Counted from the stretch's first letter, positions 16,545-25,188 are shown. The stretch is DNA of 64,000 nucleotides from an uncultured Anaerolineae bacterium (GCA_937959265.1 CALGMA010000037.1:24293-88292); one strand, 5' to 3'. Translations and numbers: made by a program. Notes: generated by a model not told the origin, from the letters alone.

Positions 16545-17543
16545 TTATTTCAGAGTCAGCAAATAGGCCACCAAATCTTCGATCTCTTGCGCCTTCAGAT
16601 TCAAGTTGGGCATGGCTGTGCCGGGTTTGATCGCCTGCGGGTCGCGCAGCCACTTTGCCAGATTCTCAGCGTTGTTCTCGAACCCGTCGAGCTGGGCGAT
16701 GGTGGGATAGCTGGCGAAGCGTGTCAATTCGCGGGGAGCAACGCGCCCCTGGGCTTTGGTGCCTTCAATGTAGTGACAGGCGATGCACGAACCATTCATG
16801 AAGATGTTCTTGCCGACTTCCGGATCGCCCGGACGAGCCGCAGCCGAGTTGGCCGCGGCCTGCCTGGCATACCATTCGTCGTATTCGGCCTGCGGCAGCG
16901 CCTTCACCCTGGAGATCATCCGAGCATGGGCCACACCACAATACACGTTGCACTGGCCGATGTAGTCACCGGGCGGCACATTGAACCAAACATAGGACAT
17001 CTCGCCGGGGTTGACGTAGATCATCGGGCCGAGCTCCGGCATCCACCACGCATGAATGACGTCGGCGGCCGTCATATCCAGGCGAATGTTCTTGTTCGCT
17101 GGGACGACCAACTCTTCGCTTGCCGTCACGCCGTCGCCGCCGGGATACTTGTATTGCCATACCCACTGACGGCCGGTCACTTCGACCACCAAGTCCACCG
17201 GCTGCGCGCGCTCAACACGCTGGCGCGCCGCCACATCGTTGATGGCATGCACGTGGGCGACCGGATTGGACAACGTGCCGCGCGCCGTCATGCGGCCCAG
17301 GGTGTCTACCGAAAGCCCGAAGATCACGGCGACCAAAATGGCTGGGATAATCGTCCAGGCTAACTCGAGCGTGCGGCTGCCATGGATCTGCTGCGGCATC
17401 TCATCGGCGCTGCGCCGGCGGAATTTGACGGCTGAGTAGATGAGCAGACCTTCGACCAGCACGAATACGATCACCGCAAAGATGAGGATGACGTTGTAAA
17501 GATCGTTGATGAGTTCTGCGTCGTGCGTTACAGGAGGAACCAT
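16545..17543 (-). CDS. ctaC: Cytochrome c oxidase subunit II with fused cytochrome c domain (caa3)
   Basis: Accepts electrons from a donor and passes them through CuA to subunit I. Two membrane helices (about 15-37 and 58-78) precede a cupredoxin domain with the CuA ligands His (VIHAWWMPELG), then Cys-x3-Cys-x3-His-x2-Met (CNVYCGVAHARM). A C-terminal mono-heme cytochrome c follows, with CIACH and the distal Met in GTAMPNLNL. The fused heme domain makes this a caa3 oxidase. It is the first gene of the operon, 52 bp before ctaD. Confidence 0.95.
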   Translation of the reverse strand: MVPPVTHDAELINDLYNVILIFAVIVFVLVEGLLIYSAVKFRRRSADEMPQQIHGSRTLELAWTIIPAILVAVIFGLSVDTLGRMTARGTLSNPVAHVHAINDVAARQRVERAQPVDLVVEVTGRQWVWQYKYPGGDGVTASEELVVPANKNIRLDMTAADVIHAWWMPELGPMIYVNPGEMSYVWFNVPPGDYIGQCNVYCGVAHARMISRVKALPQAEYDEWYARQAAANSAAARPGDPEVGKNIFMNGSCIACHYIEGTKAQGRVAPRELTRFASYPTIAQLDGFENNAENLAKWLRDPQAIKPGTAMPNLNLKAQEIEDLVAYLLTLK

Positions 17544-17574
17544 CACTACCTCATAAGTGTTCTGAACGCCGAAG

Positions 17575-17602
17575 ATTCTAGCATAGGCACGCTTCTCGTC
17601 AC
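17575..17602 (-). promoter_or_regulatory. Candidate promoter of the oxidase operon
   Basis: Minus strand: -35-like GTGACG (17597-17602), 16-bp spacer, -10 TAGAAT (17575-17580), about 32 bp upstream of the ctaC start. The -35 match is only fair. Confidence 0.45.
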
Positions 17603-17728
17603 GTGATCTTCAACAGTAGTGCGAGCATGACGTTCGACCCCATTACACTCTTAGTTAAGGCTCATGCCGTGCTCATATGCATTTGATCTGCGCCACCAGA
17701 ATCAACTCGAAGAAGAATAGTCGAGGAG

Positions 17729-18457
17729 ATGTTTGAACGACGGGTGAATGGCTTGCATCGGCGCGCCTTCCTGAGAACGGCTCTGATCGCTTCACCGGGC
17801 ATCGCGCTTGCGGCATGCGCCTCTGCTGCGGCCCGCCCAGCCACGACGATCGAGCCTGCGCCTATCATCCCGCCGGCGACGGGCGCCGACCCCACCGGCG
17901 CGCCCGAAGACGAAGCCGCAACAGTTCGATCGGCACGAGCAGATGCAGCGCCTCTCATGCTGCCGCCAACGCCCGCCTGCGGCGACGACGAGCCTACGCC
18001 GCCTCAGACTGCCGGACCGTTCTACACTCCCAACACGCCGCAGCGCAGTTCCTTCCTGGAGCCCGGGATCGACGGCACACGAATGATCGCCACCGGTTAT
18101 GTGCTCGACACGGCATGCCAGCCCATCCCCGGTGCAATGCTCGACTTCTGGCACTGCGACGCCTCAGGCGTATATGACAACGTCGGCTACAAGCTACGCG
18201 GGCACTTCTTTGCCGATGGCGCCGGGCGGTACGCGCTCGAGACGATCCGGCCGGGCATCTACCCAGGCCGCACACGCCACTTTCACGTGCGCGTTCAAGC
18301 GCCGAACCAACCCGTGCTCACCACTCAGCTCTACTTCCCAGGCGAAGCGTTGAATGCGCGAGACCGACTCTTCCGTCCGGAATGCCTGATGGAAGTGCGC
18401 GACAACGCCGACGGCAGCAAGACTGGCCTCTTCAATTTCGTCCTCGAGCTGCGCTAA
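17729..18457 (+). CDS. Exported intradiol-dioxygenase-like lipoprotein
   Basis: A 242-residue protein with a Tat-like RRAFLR motif followed by a lipobox LAAC (C30), a low-complexity linker (31-88) and an intradiol ring-cleavage dioxygenase fold (90-242). All four non-heme Fe(III) ligands are in place: Y149, Y178, H184 and H186 (GVYDN, GIYPGRTRHFHVRV). So it is probably catalytically competent, acting outside the membrane. Natural substrates of exported members are poorly known; catechol-type aromatics are the default guess. The GAGGAG Shine-Dalgarno abuts the ATG at 17729, closer than usual. Confidence 0.8.
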   Translation: MFERRVNGLHRRAFLRTALIASPGIALAACASAAARPATTIEPAPIIPPATGADPTGAPEDEAATVRSARADAAPLMLPPTPACGDDEPTPPQTAGPFYTPNTPQRSSFLEPGIDGTRMIATGYVLDTACQPIPGAMLDFWHCDASGVYDNVGYKLRGHFFADGAGRYALETIRPGIYPGRTRHFHVRVQAPNQPVLTTQLYFPGEALNARDRLFRPECLMEVRDNADGSKTGLFNFVLELR

Positions 18458-18466
18458 CCATTACGG

Positions 18467-18493
18467 GTAGGCGACGGCAATGCCATCGCCTAC
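18467..18493 (+). terminator. Hairpin after the dioxygenase gene
   Basis: A 12-bp stem with one mismatch, GTAGGCGACGGC (18467-18478) and GCCATCGCCTAC (18482-18493), begins ten bases after the stop codon. It lacks a T-tract, so it is a weak terminator or a 3'-end protecting structure. Confidence 0.45.
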
Positions 18494-18667
18494 TTCTCAC
18501 CCGTGTTGGAAGCTTAGCTCGCTCGTGGTCTTCCTGCAGGCAAGGAGAGGTCTCACCCCTTAGCCCTTAGCGAGAAATGCACCCACCTTGCGGGGCGGCA
18601 CATATGGACTCCACCAGGTAAGTGCCGGCAAAGTGCGTATTTTGCGCACAAAACTCAGGCCAACCCG

Positions 18668-18695
18668 TTGACTTTTAGCGCAAGACGTGTAGAAT
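18668..18695 (+). promoter_or_regulatory. Sigma70-type promoter of the GntR gene
   Basis: -35 TTGACT (18668-18673), 16-bp spacer, -10 TAGAAT (18690-18695). The leader to the ATG at 18754 is about 50 bases. Confidence 0.65.
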
Positions 18696-18699
18696 CTAA

Positions 18700-18719
18700 T
18701 CATCCGAATCATCGGATGA
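18700..18719. promoter_or_regulatory. Palindromic operator at the GntR promoter start site
   Basis: Perfect inverted repeat TCATCCGA-ATCA-TCGGATGA, placed at the expected transcription start. Size and symmetry fit a dimeric FadR/GntR regulator, so the downstream gene is probably autoregulated. Confidence 0.65.
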
Positions 18720-18753
18720 ATTATATTGTTTTGATTTATCACCACTCACAATC

Positions 18754-19500
18754 ATGTTGCGAGGCATCGAATCTGACCTGCTGGAATACATCATCGCGAA
18801 CGACTTGCAGGCGGGAGACCGACTGCCGCCGCTGGAAGAGCTGAGCGCTGAGCTGCAGATCAGCATCGGTAAGCTCCGCGAACAGCTCGAGGTAGCGCGA
18901 ACGCTCGGCCTGGTAGAGGTCAAGCCGCGCACCGGCATCCGCGTCAGCCCTTTTAGCTTCCTACCCGCCGTCCGCTTTAGCCTGCTCTACGCGCTGGCAC
19001 AGAACCGCAAACTCTTCGACGCTTTCAGCGAACTGCGCAACCACATCGAATTCGCCTTCTTCCACGAAGCGGTTTCGCTGCTGACAGACGAGGACTCCGC
19101 TCACCTGAAGTCGCTGATCGAGCAGGCATTTGCCAAGCTAGAAGAACACCCGCCGCGCATCCCCCACGAAGAACACCGCGAGCTGCACCTGACGATCTAT
19201 CGCCGCCTCGACAACCCCTTCGTCAAAGGTCTGCTGGAAGCCTACTGGGACGGCTACGAAGCCGAGGGGCTGAGCGTGTTCTCCGACTACGACTATCTTC
19301 ATGAAGTGTGGACCTATCACGAGGGGATCGTCAACGCGATCGTCGCCGGCGATGTGGACGAAGCCTACCGGCTGTTGGTGCAGCACACCAAGCTGCTGCA
19401 AAAGCGACCGAAGGCGCGCACGTTGCGCAGCCGGGTGAATGGCGATGCCCTGGCGTCGGAGAGCAAAACGATCGCCCAACAGCCCATTACCGCTAGATGA
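18754..19500 (+). CDS. GntR-family (FadR subfamily, FCD domain) regulator
   Basis: A 248-residue repressor-type protein: winged helix at 1-75 (DLQAGDRLPPLEELSAELQISIGKLREQLEVARTLGLVEV) and an all-helical FCD effector domain (90-230) with His residues in HEEHRELH and TYHEGIVNAIVAGD that usually bind a metal and carboxylate ligand. The palindrome in its own promoter suggests autoregulation. It precedes korAB on the same strand, so an organic acid sensor controlling 2-oxoacid oxidation is a reasonable inference. Confidence 0.9.
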   Translation: MLRGIESDLLEYIIANDLQAGDRLPPLEELSAELQISIGKLREQLEVARTLGLVEVKPRTGIRVSPFSFLPAVRFSLLYALAQNRKLFDAFSELRNHIEFAFFHEAVSLLTDEDSAHLKSLIEQAFAKLEEHPPRIPHEEHRELHLTIYRRLDNPFVKGLLEAYWDGYEAEGLSVFSDYDYLHEVWTYHEGIVNAIVAGDVDEAYRLLVQHTKLLQKRPKARTLRSRVNGDALASESKTIAQQPITAR

Positions 19501-19508
19501 ACTTCAAC

Positions 19509-19531
19509 GCCCGGCGGCAAAGTTGCCGGGC
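19509..19531 (+). promoter_or_regulatory. Stem-loop between gntR and korA
   Basis: GCCCGGC (19509-19515) and GCCGGGC (19525-19531) form a 7-bp GC stem in the korA leader. No T-tract follows; attenuation or partial termination is possible. Confidence 0.4.
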
Positions 19532-19583
19532 GCAGGTATAGCTAATGAGTTTGAACGAACCCGAGACGGTTCAGGAGATGAAA

Positions 19584-21458
19584 ATGCTGAGAGACCTTAC
19601 CGCACCTGTCAACGCAGCACCTGCAACACCCTACCCTGCACGAGATACAAGTGCATCGCTCTTGCAACGCGAACCCATCGTGAACGACTTCGCCATCACC
19701 GCCGCCACGAAGAACGGCTCCGGCAGCCAGACATCCAACGCGATTCTGCTGCGCGCCCTTTTCAAGATGGGCATCCCGGTCAGCGGCAAGAATCTCTTTC
19801 CATCCAACATCCAGGGCCGGCCGACGTGGTACACCATCCGGTTGAGCAAGGACGGCTACCTAGCCCGCCGCGAAACGACCGAGGTCATGATCGTGCTGAA
19901 CCCGGATACGATCCTGGAAGACCACCAGAACACCGCGCCGGGCGGCGTGTTCATGTATGCCGACGACATTAAGCTGCCGGTGCAGCGCAGCGACCTGCAC
20001 TACTACGCCATTCCGGTCAAGGAGATGGCGCGCCAGCACGAGTCCGATCCTAAGCTGCGCACCTACGTGGCCAACATGGTGTATGTCGGCGCGATCGCCC
20101 AGTTGCTCGGCATTGACCTGGACGAGATCGAAGCCGCGCTGATGTTCCACTTCAGAGGCAAGGCCAAGCCGGTGCAGAGCAATATGAAGGTGGTGCGCGC
20201 CGCAGCCGCCTGGGCCGCCGAGCACTTGATCAAGACCGATCCCTACCGCGTGGAGCGCATGGATAAGACCAAGGGCCAGATCATGATTGACGGCAACACT
20301 GCCGCTGCGCTCGGCGCGATCTATGGCGGCGTGGGGTTCGCCGCATGGTATCCCATCACGCCGGCCACCAGCCTGGCCGACGCCTTGAACGAATATCTGC
20401 CCAAACTGCGGATTGACCCCGAAACCCAAGCGCCGACCTATGCGGTCGTCCAGGCCGAAGACGAACTGGCGGCATTAGGCATGGTCATGGGCGCCGGATG
20501 GGCCGGCGCGCGGGCGATGACTTCCACCAGCGGTCCCGGCATCTCGCTGATGGCCGAGTTCACCGGCCTGGGCTACTTCGCCGAGATCCCGGCGGTGATC
20601 TGGGACGTGCAGCGCATGGGGCCGGCCACCGGCCTGCCCACCCGCGTCTCGCAAGGCGACATCATCGCCGCCTACTGGCTCGGCCACGGCGACACCAAGC
20701 ATCCGGTGCTGCTGCCCGGCTCGGTCTATGAATGCTTCGAGTTCGGTTGGCGCGCTTTCGACCTAGCCGAGCGTCTGCAGACGCCGATCTTCGTGCTGAG
20801 CGACCTGGACCTGGGCATGAACCAGTGGATGAGCAAGCCGTTCGACTACCCAGAGGAGCCGATGGATCGCGGCAAGGTGCTCACCGAGGAACAAGTCAAC
20901 ACCGCACGCGGCTTCGCGCGCTACAAGGACGTGGACGGCGACGGCATCGGCTGGCGTACGCTGCCGGGCAACGAAAGCCCCTTCGCCGCCTACTTCACCC
21001 GTGGGTCCGGCCACAACGAGCGCGCCATGCTCTCGGAGCGCGCCGACGACTGGGAGAACAACATGGATCGCCTGGCGCGCAAGTTCGAGACGGCCCGCAA
21101 GTTGATGCCGCCCCCGGTGATTGACATGGTCGAGGGTGCAGAGATCGGGATCATCGGCTTCGGCTCAACCGACCCGGCCATCCAGGAGGCGCGCGCCATG
21201 CTGGAGGCCAAAGGCATTCGCGCTTCGTATCTGCGCCTGCGCGCGCTGCCGATGAACGAGGACGTGACGATGTTCCTGGCGTCGCACAAGCGCATCTACG
21301 TGGTCGAACTGAACAGCGACGCGCAACTGTGCCAACTGCTGCGCCTGCACTCACCCAAAGACGCCGAGAAAGTGCATCCGGCCAATCACAACGACGGCTT
21401 GCCGCTAACGGCGCACTGGATCACCGAGGAGATTCTGTATCAGGAGACGCGACATTGA
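19584..21458 (+). CDS. korA: 2-oxoacid:ferredoxin oxidoreductase, fused gamma-alpha subunit
   Basis: With KorB, oxidatively decarboxylates a 2-oxoacid (typically 2-oxoglutarate) to acyl-CoA while reducing ferredoxin, or runs reductively. About 624 residues: gamma domain first (35-215; TKNGSGSQTSNAILLRALF), then the alpha pyrimidine-binding domain (240-480; YPITPATSLADAL, TSTSGPGISLM) and a C-terminal transketolase-like domain. I prefer the ATG at 19584 because a CAGGAG ribosome site lies just before it; ATGs at 19578 and 19545 are in frame. Substrate choice (2-oxoglutarate versus pyruvate or branched-chain acids) is not certain. Confidence 0.9.
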   Translation: MLRDLTAPVNAAPATPYPARDTSASLLQREPIVNDFAITAATKNGSGSQTSNAILLRALFKMGIPVSGKNLFPSNIQGRPTWYTIRLSKDGYLARRETTEVMIVLNPDTILEDHQNTAPGGVFMYADDIKLPVQRSDLHYYAIPVKEMARQHESDPKLRTYVANMVYVGAIAQLLGIDLDEIEAALMFHFRGKAKPVQSNMKVVRAAAAWAAEHLIKTDPYRVERMDKTKGQIMIDGNTAAALGAIYGGVGFAAWYPITPATSLADALNEYLPKLRIDPETQAPTYAVVQAEDELAALGMVMGAGWAGARAMTSTSGPGISLMAEFTGLGYFAEIPAVIWDVQRMGPATGLPTRVSQGDIIAAYWLGHGDTKHPVLLPGSVYECFEFGWRAFDLAERLQTPIFVLSDLDLGMNQWMSKPFDYPEEPMDRGKVLTEEQVNTARGFARYKDVDGDGIGWRTLPGNESPFAAYFTRGSGHNERAMLSERADDWENNMDRLARKFETARKLMPPPVIDMVEGAEIGIIGFGSTDPAIQEARAMLEAKGIRASYLRLRALPMNEDVTMFLASHKRIYVVELNSDAQLCQLLRLHSPKDAEKVHPANHNDGLPLTAHWITEEILYQETRH

Positions 21459-21516
21459 GCCTGGCCTGCGCGCTGTGCCGCAACACAGTGCGACGTCGCC
21501 AGCAGGAGAAACAACC

Positions 21517-22623
21517 ATGACAACCGTCAAGAATGGAAGCATCGCTAGGAACGGCGCTCAAGCAACCGCAGCACACGGCACTCAGCCCAAGGTGTCGGTC
21601 GCGAGCGCATCTGGCGTGAACATCATCGGCCTGGCGAAGGCCGACTACAAAGGCCTGGAATCTACGCTGTGCAACGGCTGCGGGCACGACTCGATCTCGT
21701 CACAGATCATCACCGCATGCTACGAGCTGGGCGTGAAGCCCGAGCACATCGTCAAATTCAGCGGCATCGGCTGCAGCAGCAAATCGCCGGCCTACTTCAT
21801 GAGCCGGTCGTTCGGCTTCAACGCGCTGCATGGCCGCATGCCGTCGGTGGCGCAAGGCGCGCTGATGGCGAACCATAGGCTGCAGGGCCTGGGCGTCAGC
21901 GGCGACGGCGACACCGGCAGCATCGGCCTCGGTCAATTCATGCACCTCATCCGCCGCAACCTGCGCATGGTCTACATCATCGAGAACAACGGCGTGTATG
22001 GCCTGACCAAAGGCCAGTTCTCGGCCACCGCCGACGTAGGTCAGGAGCTCAAGCACGCCGGCCGCAACGAGTTCCCACCGATCGACCTGTGCCGCGCCGC
22101 AATCGTGGCCGACTGCGGGTTCGTCGCCCGGTCATTTGCCGGCGATCCCAAGCAAGTCGTGATGTTGCTCAAGGCCGCGCTCAGCCATCGCGGCACCGCC
22201 GTGCTCGACATCATCAGCCCGTGCGTCACGTTCAACAACCGCGACGACAGCACCAAGAGCTACACCTGGGGCAAGGCGCACGACGAACGCATCAACGATT
22301 TCGGCTTCGTCATGTCGCAGGAAGAGATTCGCGTGGACTACGCCGAGGGCGAGACAAAAGAAGTTGAGCTATTCGACGGCTCGAGGATCGTCCTGAAGAA
22401 GCTGGACGGCAGCCACGATCCGACGGACAAACAAGCCGCCCTGCGTTTGCTTACCGAGGCGCACGACAATCAACTGTTCGTCACCGGCCTGCTTTACATT
22501 AACAGCGAGCGGCCCAACTTGGCCGAGACGTATCACCTGGTCAAGCCGATCGCTTCGTATCAGCAGGACAAGCTGCGGCCTTCCCGCGAGAGCTTGCAAA
22601 AGATCATCAGCGCCATGTATTGA
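21517..22623 (+). CDS. korB: 2-oxoacid:ferredoxin oxidoreductase, beta subunit (TPP and 4Fe-4S)
   Basis: Binds thiamine diphosphate and one 4Fe-4S cluster. Cluster cysteines appear as CNGCGH, GIGCSS and SPCVTFNN; the TPP/Mg motif is SGDGDTGSIGLGQ followed by ENNGVYGLT. At 368 residues it is a little longer than usual because of a 40-residue N-terminal extension. Start set at ATG 21517, eight bases after AGGAG; the in-frame GTG at 21475 has no ribosome site. It is 58 bp after korA and closed by a terminator. Confidence 0.92.
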   Translation: MTTVKNGSIARNGAQATAAHGTQPKVSVASASGVNIIGLAKADYKGLESTLCNGCGHDSISSQIITACYELGVKPEHIVKFSGIGCSSKSPAYFMSRSFGFNALHGRMPSVAQGALMANHRLQGLGVSGDGDTGSIGLGQFMHLIRRNLRMVYIIENNGVYGLTKGQFSATADVGQELKHAGRNEFPPIDLCRAAIVADCGFVARSFAGDPKQVVMLLKAALSHRGTAVLDIISPCVTFNNRDDSTKSYTWGKAHDERINDFGFVMSQEEIRVDYAEGETKEVELFDGSRIVLKKLDGSHDPTDKQAALRLLTEAHDNQLFVTGLLYINSERPNLAETYHLVKPIASYQQDKLRPSRESLQKIISAMY

Positions 22624-22680
22624 TTGCGCTCCCGCGATGAGTTGCGCGCAAGCAGCGCGCGTCAGATTTCCATACCCGCA

Positions 22681-22718
22681 ACAGGTCAGACCTTTTGCAA
22701 CAGTCTGACCTGTTTTTT
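22681..22718 (+). terminator. Rho-independent terminator of korAB
   Basis: Perfect 11-bp stem ACAGGTCAGAC (22681-22691) / GTCTGACCTGT (22703-22713), 11-base loop, followed by a run of six T. This is the clearest terminator in the window. Confidence 0.93.
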
Positions 22719-23009
22719 ATTAGCCCCACCCGGAATTGCATCAATCATCAGCCATGCTCAGTGACCCCTTCCGGGAATTAGCCCCTCACTGACAGCAGAT
22801 TTAAGGTTCGATGTCGGCTAACCCACCAACACACTTTCAACGTGCCATTCGCCAAATCCATCTCCCACATGCGAACCTTCCATCGCGTTATCGCCCGAAA
22901 CCTTCTTCCACCAATCTATGATTTCAGAGAAGGGTCACCACAAGGCCCGACAATCTGCGTGTTCTAATCTTCGGGTCACCTAGTTTCGAGTTTAACTATA
23001 TGCGCGGCT
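22719..23009. other. Gene-free stretch with a possible coding relic
   Basis: No intact gene. On the minus strand 22818-22934 there is an uninterrupted 38-codon segment (PFSEIIDWWKKVSGDNAMEG...) that reads like real protein but has no start codon and is preceded by TGA. I read it as a possible gene remnant; the family was not recognised. Confidence 0.3.
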
Positions 23010-24057
23010 ATGACAAACGCAACTGCCTTGCTCGAAGACATCTTCACCTTCCTGTGCTTCCTGCAGGCCGACGACATTCGCCCGCGCGGATCACGCTTTC
23101 TGCACCCCACCGAGATGGGGAAGCACTGCCTCACAAGCGCAGGAGGCTCAATGACCATCGGCGACCCTGCGGCCCGGGTGCATCGCGTCGGGGCGCGCGT
23201 CGCGCCGGCCGTCACGATCGAACACAACGGCAACTTTCTGGCTGCGCCCGGCGCGCCCTGGGCGGCGCTCTACGAGCCTATGCACCTATGCCGATCTGAT
23301 TGCCGTATATCCTCGACGACGCTACCGTCTGTCCCAGGATCGTGTGCGTCGCGCGCTATCTCCCGGCGTGCCGCCGGAACAGATCATCGGCGCACTGGAA
23401 GGCATGACCGGCGACGCGCTACCACCGGCGATTGGCGATGCCATCCATGAATGGGCGCGGGCGTTTGGCCGGTTGCGCGTGCACCGCGCAGCGCTGATCG
23501 AAGCGCGCGACGCACAGTTGTGGGCCGATCTGCTATGCCAACGCGGCATCCGCGCGTGCATCCGCCCCCTTTCGGCGCGCGTCGCCGCCATCAAGCCCGG
23601 CAAGGTGCAAACGTTGATTCGACGGCTGGGAACGGCGCGGGCTATCACCGCACGTCGCGCTGGCGCCCTGACCCGATGCACCGCGCCTGCGGCAACTTTC
23701 GGCGCCGGCCCAGCTCTACCTGGCCGTGCGGCTGTGCCACCGGTTGGCCGGCATGATGCCGGCGCACATGCTGCCACCCTACGCGTTGGCCCTCGATCTC
23801 GAACAGCAGATCGAGCCGCATGAGGTCGAAGCAGTCGCCGCACTAATGGAGACGATCACCGATCGAGCCGCAACGACGAGGCGCGGCAGGCCGATCTGGA
23901 TGACGTGTTGAACGCAGCAGCGGCCGCCCTGGCCGAGCACAGCTCAATGGACATTTGCTATCGCGGCCGCAATGACAAGGCTGCCTCAAGGCGACGGATC
24001 GAACCACGCCGGCTGGAGTGGCATTCAGGCACCGCCTACGTGATCGCGTGGTGTCAG
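23010..24057 (+). pseudogene. Decayed XPB-N-like / WYL-domain protein gene
   Basis: Pieces of one protein are spread over different frames. Frame 1 from 23010 gives DDIRPRGSRFLHPTEMGKH and VTIEHNGNFLAAPGAPWAALYE; after about 23280 the protein continues in another frame as YADLIAVYPRRRYRLSQDRV, GALEGMTGDALP and PLSARVAAIKPGKVQTLIRRL; after about 23640 it shifts again to AQLYLAVRLCHRLAGMMPAH and LEQQIEPHEVEAVAALME; near 23890 it shifts to a WYL-domain start (MDICYRGRNDKAASRRRIEP, YVIAWCQ). It stops matching at about 24057. At least three frameshifts plus a 3' truncation make it non-functional. Such proteins pair a helicase-associated XPB N-terminal-like domain with a WYL sensor. Confidence 0.72.
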
Positions 24058-24248
24058 GCCATCTCGGCGTCTAGTCGCGGCAAAGCTTCGGCGATTCCGC
24101 GCTGGAGCGGATCGGTGTGGATGACCACAACTTCCTCAAAGATCAAATCGGGGTCACGGGCGAACAGCTCATCGAGCGCGATGGTCACCACCTGCGGCTC
24201 GGTACCCAAGGTGGCAACGAAGGCAGTCTGGCAAGCATGCTTGAGCAT
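24054..24248 (-). pseudogene. Truncated CRISPR-associated ring-nuclease-like fragment
   Basis: A 64-residue open frame contains FVATLGTEPQVVTIALDEL and FEEVVVIHTDP, the N-terminal Rossmann signature of CARF-type CRISPR ring nucleases (NE0113-like family). Full-length members are much longer, and this one ends right where the opposing WYL pseudogene also ends, so a deletion probably removed both 3' ends. Family assignment is by motif only. Confidence 0.5.
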
Positions 24249-24263
24249 CGGCGGGTGGTCGAG

Positions 24264-24291
24264 GGTTACAGGTTGCAGGTTACGGGTTGAC
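24264..24291 (+). repeat. 7-bp tandem repeat between two CRISPR relics
   Basis: Four heptamers: GGTTACA, GGTTGCA, GGTTACG, GGTTGAC. It lies in the short gap between the ring-nuclease fragment and the cas6 relic. Confidence 0.75.
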
Positions 24292-24314
24292 GGTCGCCAG
24301 ACATCAGTCGTGAA

Positions 24315-25116
24315 TCAGCCATCCGACCAACCGGCCGGGCGGACAGTCTGGCCCATGCCCTGGGTGGTCTTGCGGCCGGTGCCGCAGAAGAAGGCATAGT
24401 CAGCCAGGCAGTTGAGCACGGCCACGGCATCGTTCGGGAGATCAGCGAGATCGACGATGGCGTACTGCACCTTGCCGATGCAACCGATCTGCAGGCCATC
24501 GGGAAGGCGCATCGGCTCGCTGTGCACATCAAAGCGCGAGACGGCGACCGAACGGCGCAGCCAGTCCAGCCAGTCGTCGAGGATGGTCAAGCGCGCCAGC
24601 GCAAAGGCGTTCCAGCGCCGGCGATAGCTGTCGAACACCAGCTCGGGATCGGGCAGCGGATAGTCCATGCCCCCGGAGCGAAAGCTCATCGGCGTACGGA
24701 AGTGCAGGATGACCTGGTGGTCGCGGGCGGCATCGGTCAGCAGGCGATCGTATTCAGCGATGACGATAGAGATGTCGCCGGCCAGAGGGGCAGACGACGG
24801 TCGAGGATATCCACCTCTGGCCGGGCGCGGATGCCGGCTTCGAGTAGCTCGAGCAAGCCTTCTTGCAGCAACGTGATGCGGAATGACGCCCAACTGCGAG
24901 CCACGAACAAGGGGAGACGGTGAACGGCTTAGGGCCGTCGGCGTCGTCGAGCGCGTGGGCGTGCGCAGGGTCACTGGCCTCCAACCAGCGGAAAAAGTTG
25001 GCATGCAAAGCGGGCACGGCGTTACGAGGCAGCCGTTCGGCGGCTTGCCGGCTAAGAGGAAGTTCGAGCGAGGCAGGCACGCAAGGCCTATTGTATGTGC
25101 AGAACGCCGCGAACAA
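24315..25116 (-). pseudogene. cas6: Frameshifted cas6 (CRISPR repeat-processing endoribonuclease)
   Basis: Three frames together rebuild a Cas6 protein. The first (25116 to about 24905) gives ASLELPLSRQAAERLPRNAV, ALHANFFRWLEASDPAHAHA and KPFTVSP; the second (about 24905-24785) gives SWASFRITLLQEGLLELLEA; the third (24785-24315) gives GDISIVIAEYDRLLTDAARD, HFRTPMSFRSGG, a W-rich middle and the C-terminal glycine-rich loop FCGTGRKTTQGMGQ typical of Cas6. At least two frameshifts interrupt it. No CRISPR array or other intact cas gene is nearby, so this is a relic. Confidence 0.75.
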
Positions 25117-25158
25117 ACAGTGGAGAAAACTGAGGGATTCGCGCTCACCACATGAAGC

Positions 25159-25188
25159 AAAAACCCCGGCTGTATCCTAGCCGGGGGT
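25159..25188 (-). terminator. Rho-independent terminator of the F0 operon
   Basis: On the minus strand, an 8-bp stem (CCCCGGCT / AGCCGGGG, plus-strand 25164-25171 and 25179-25186) is followed by five T (A-tract 25159-25163 on plus). It lies 26 bp after the atpF stop and ends the ATP synthase transcript. Confidence 0.9.
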
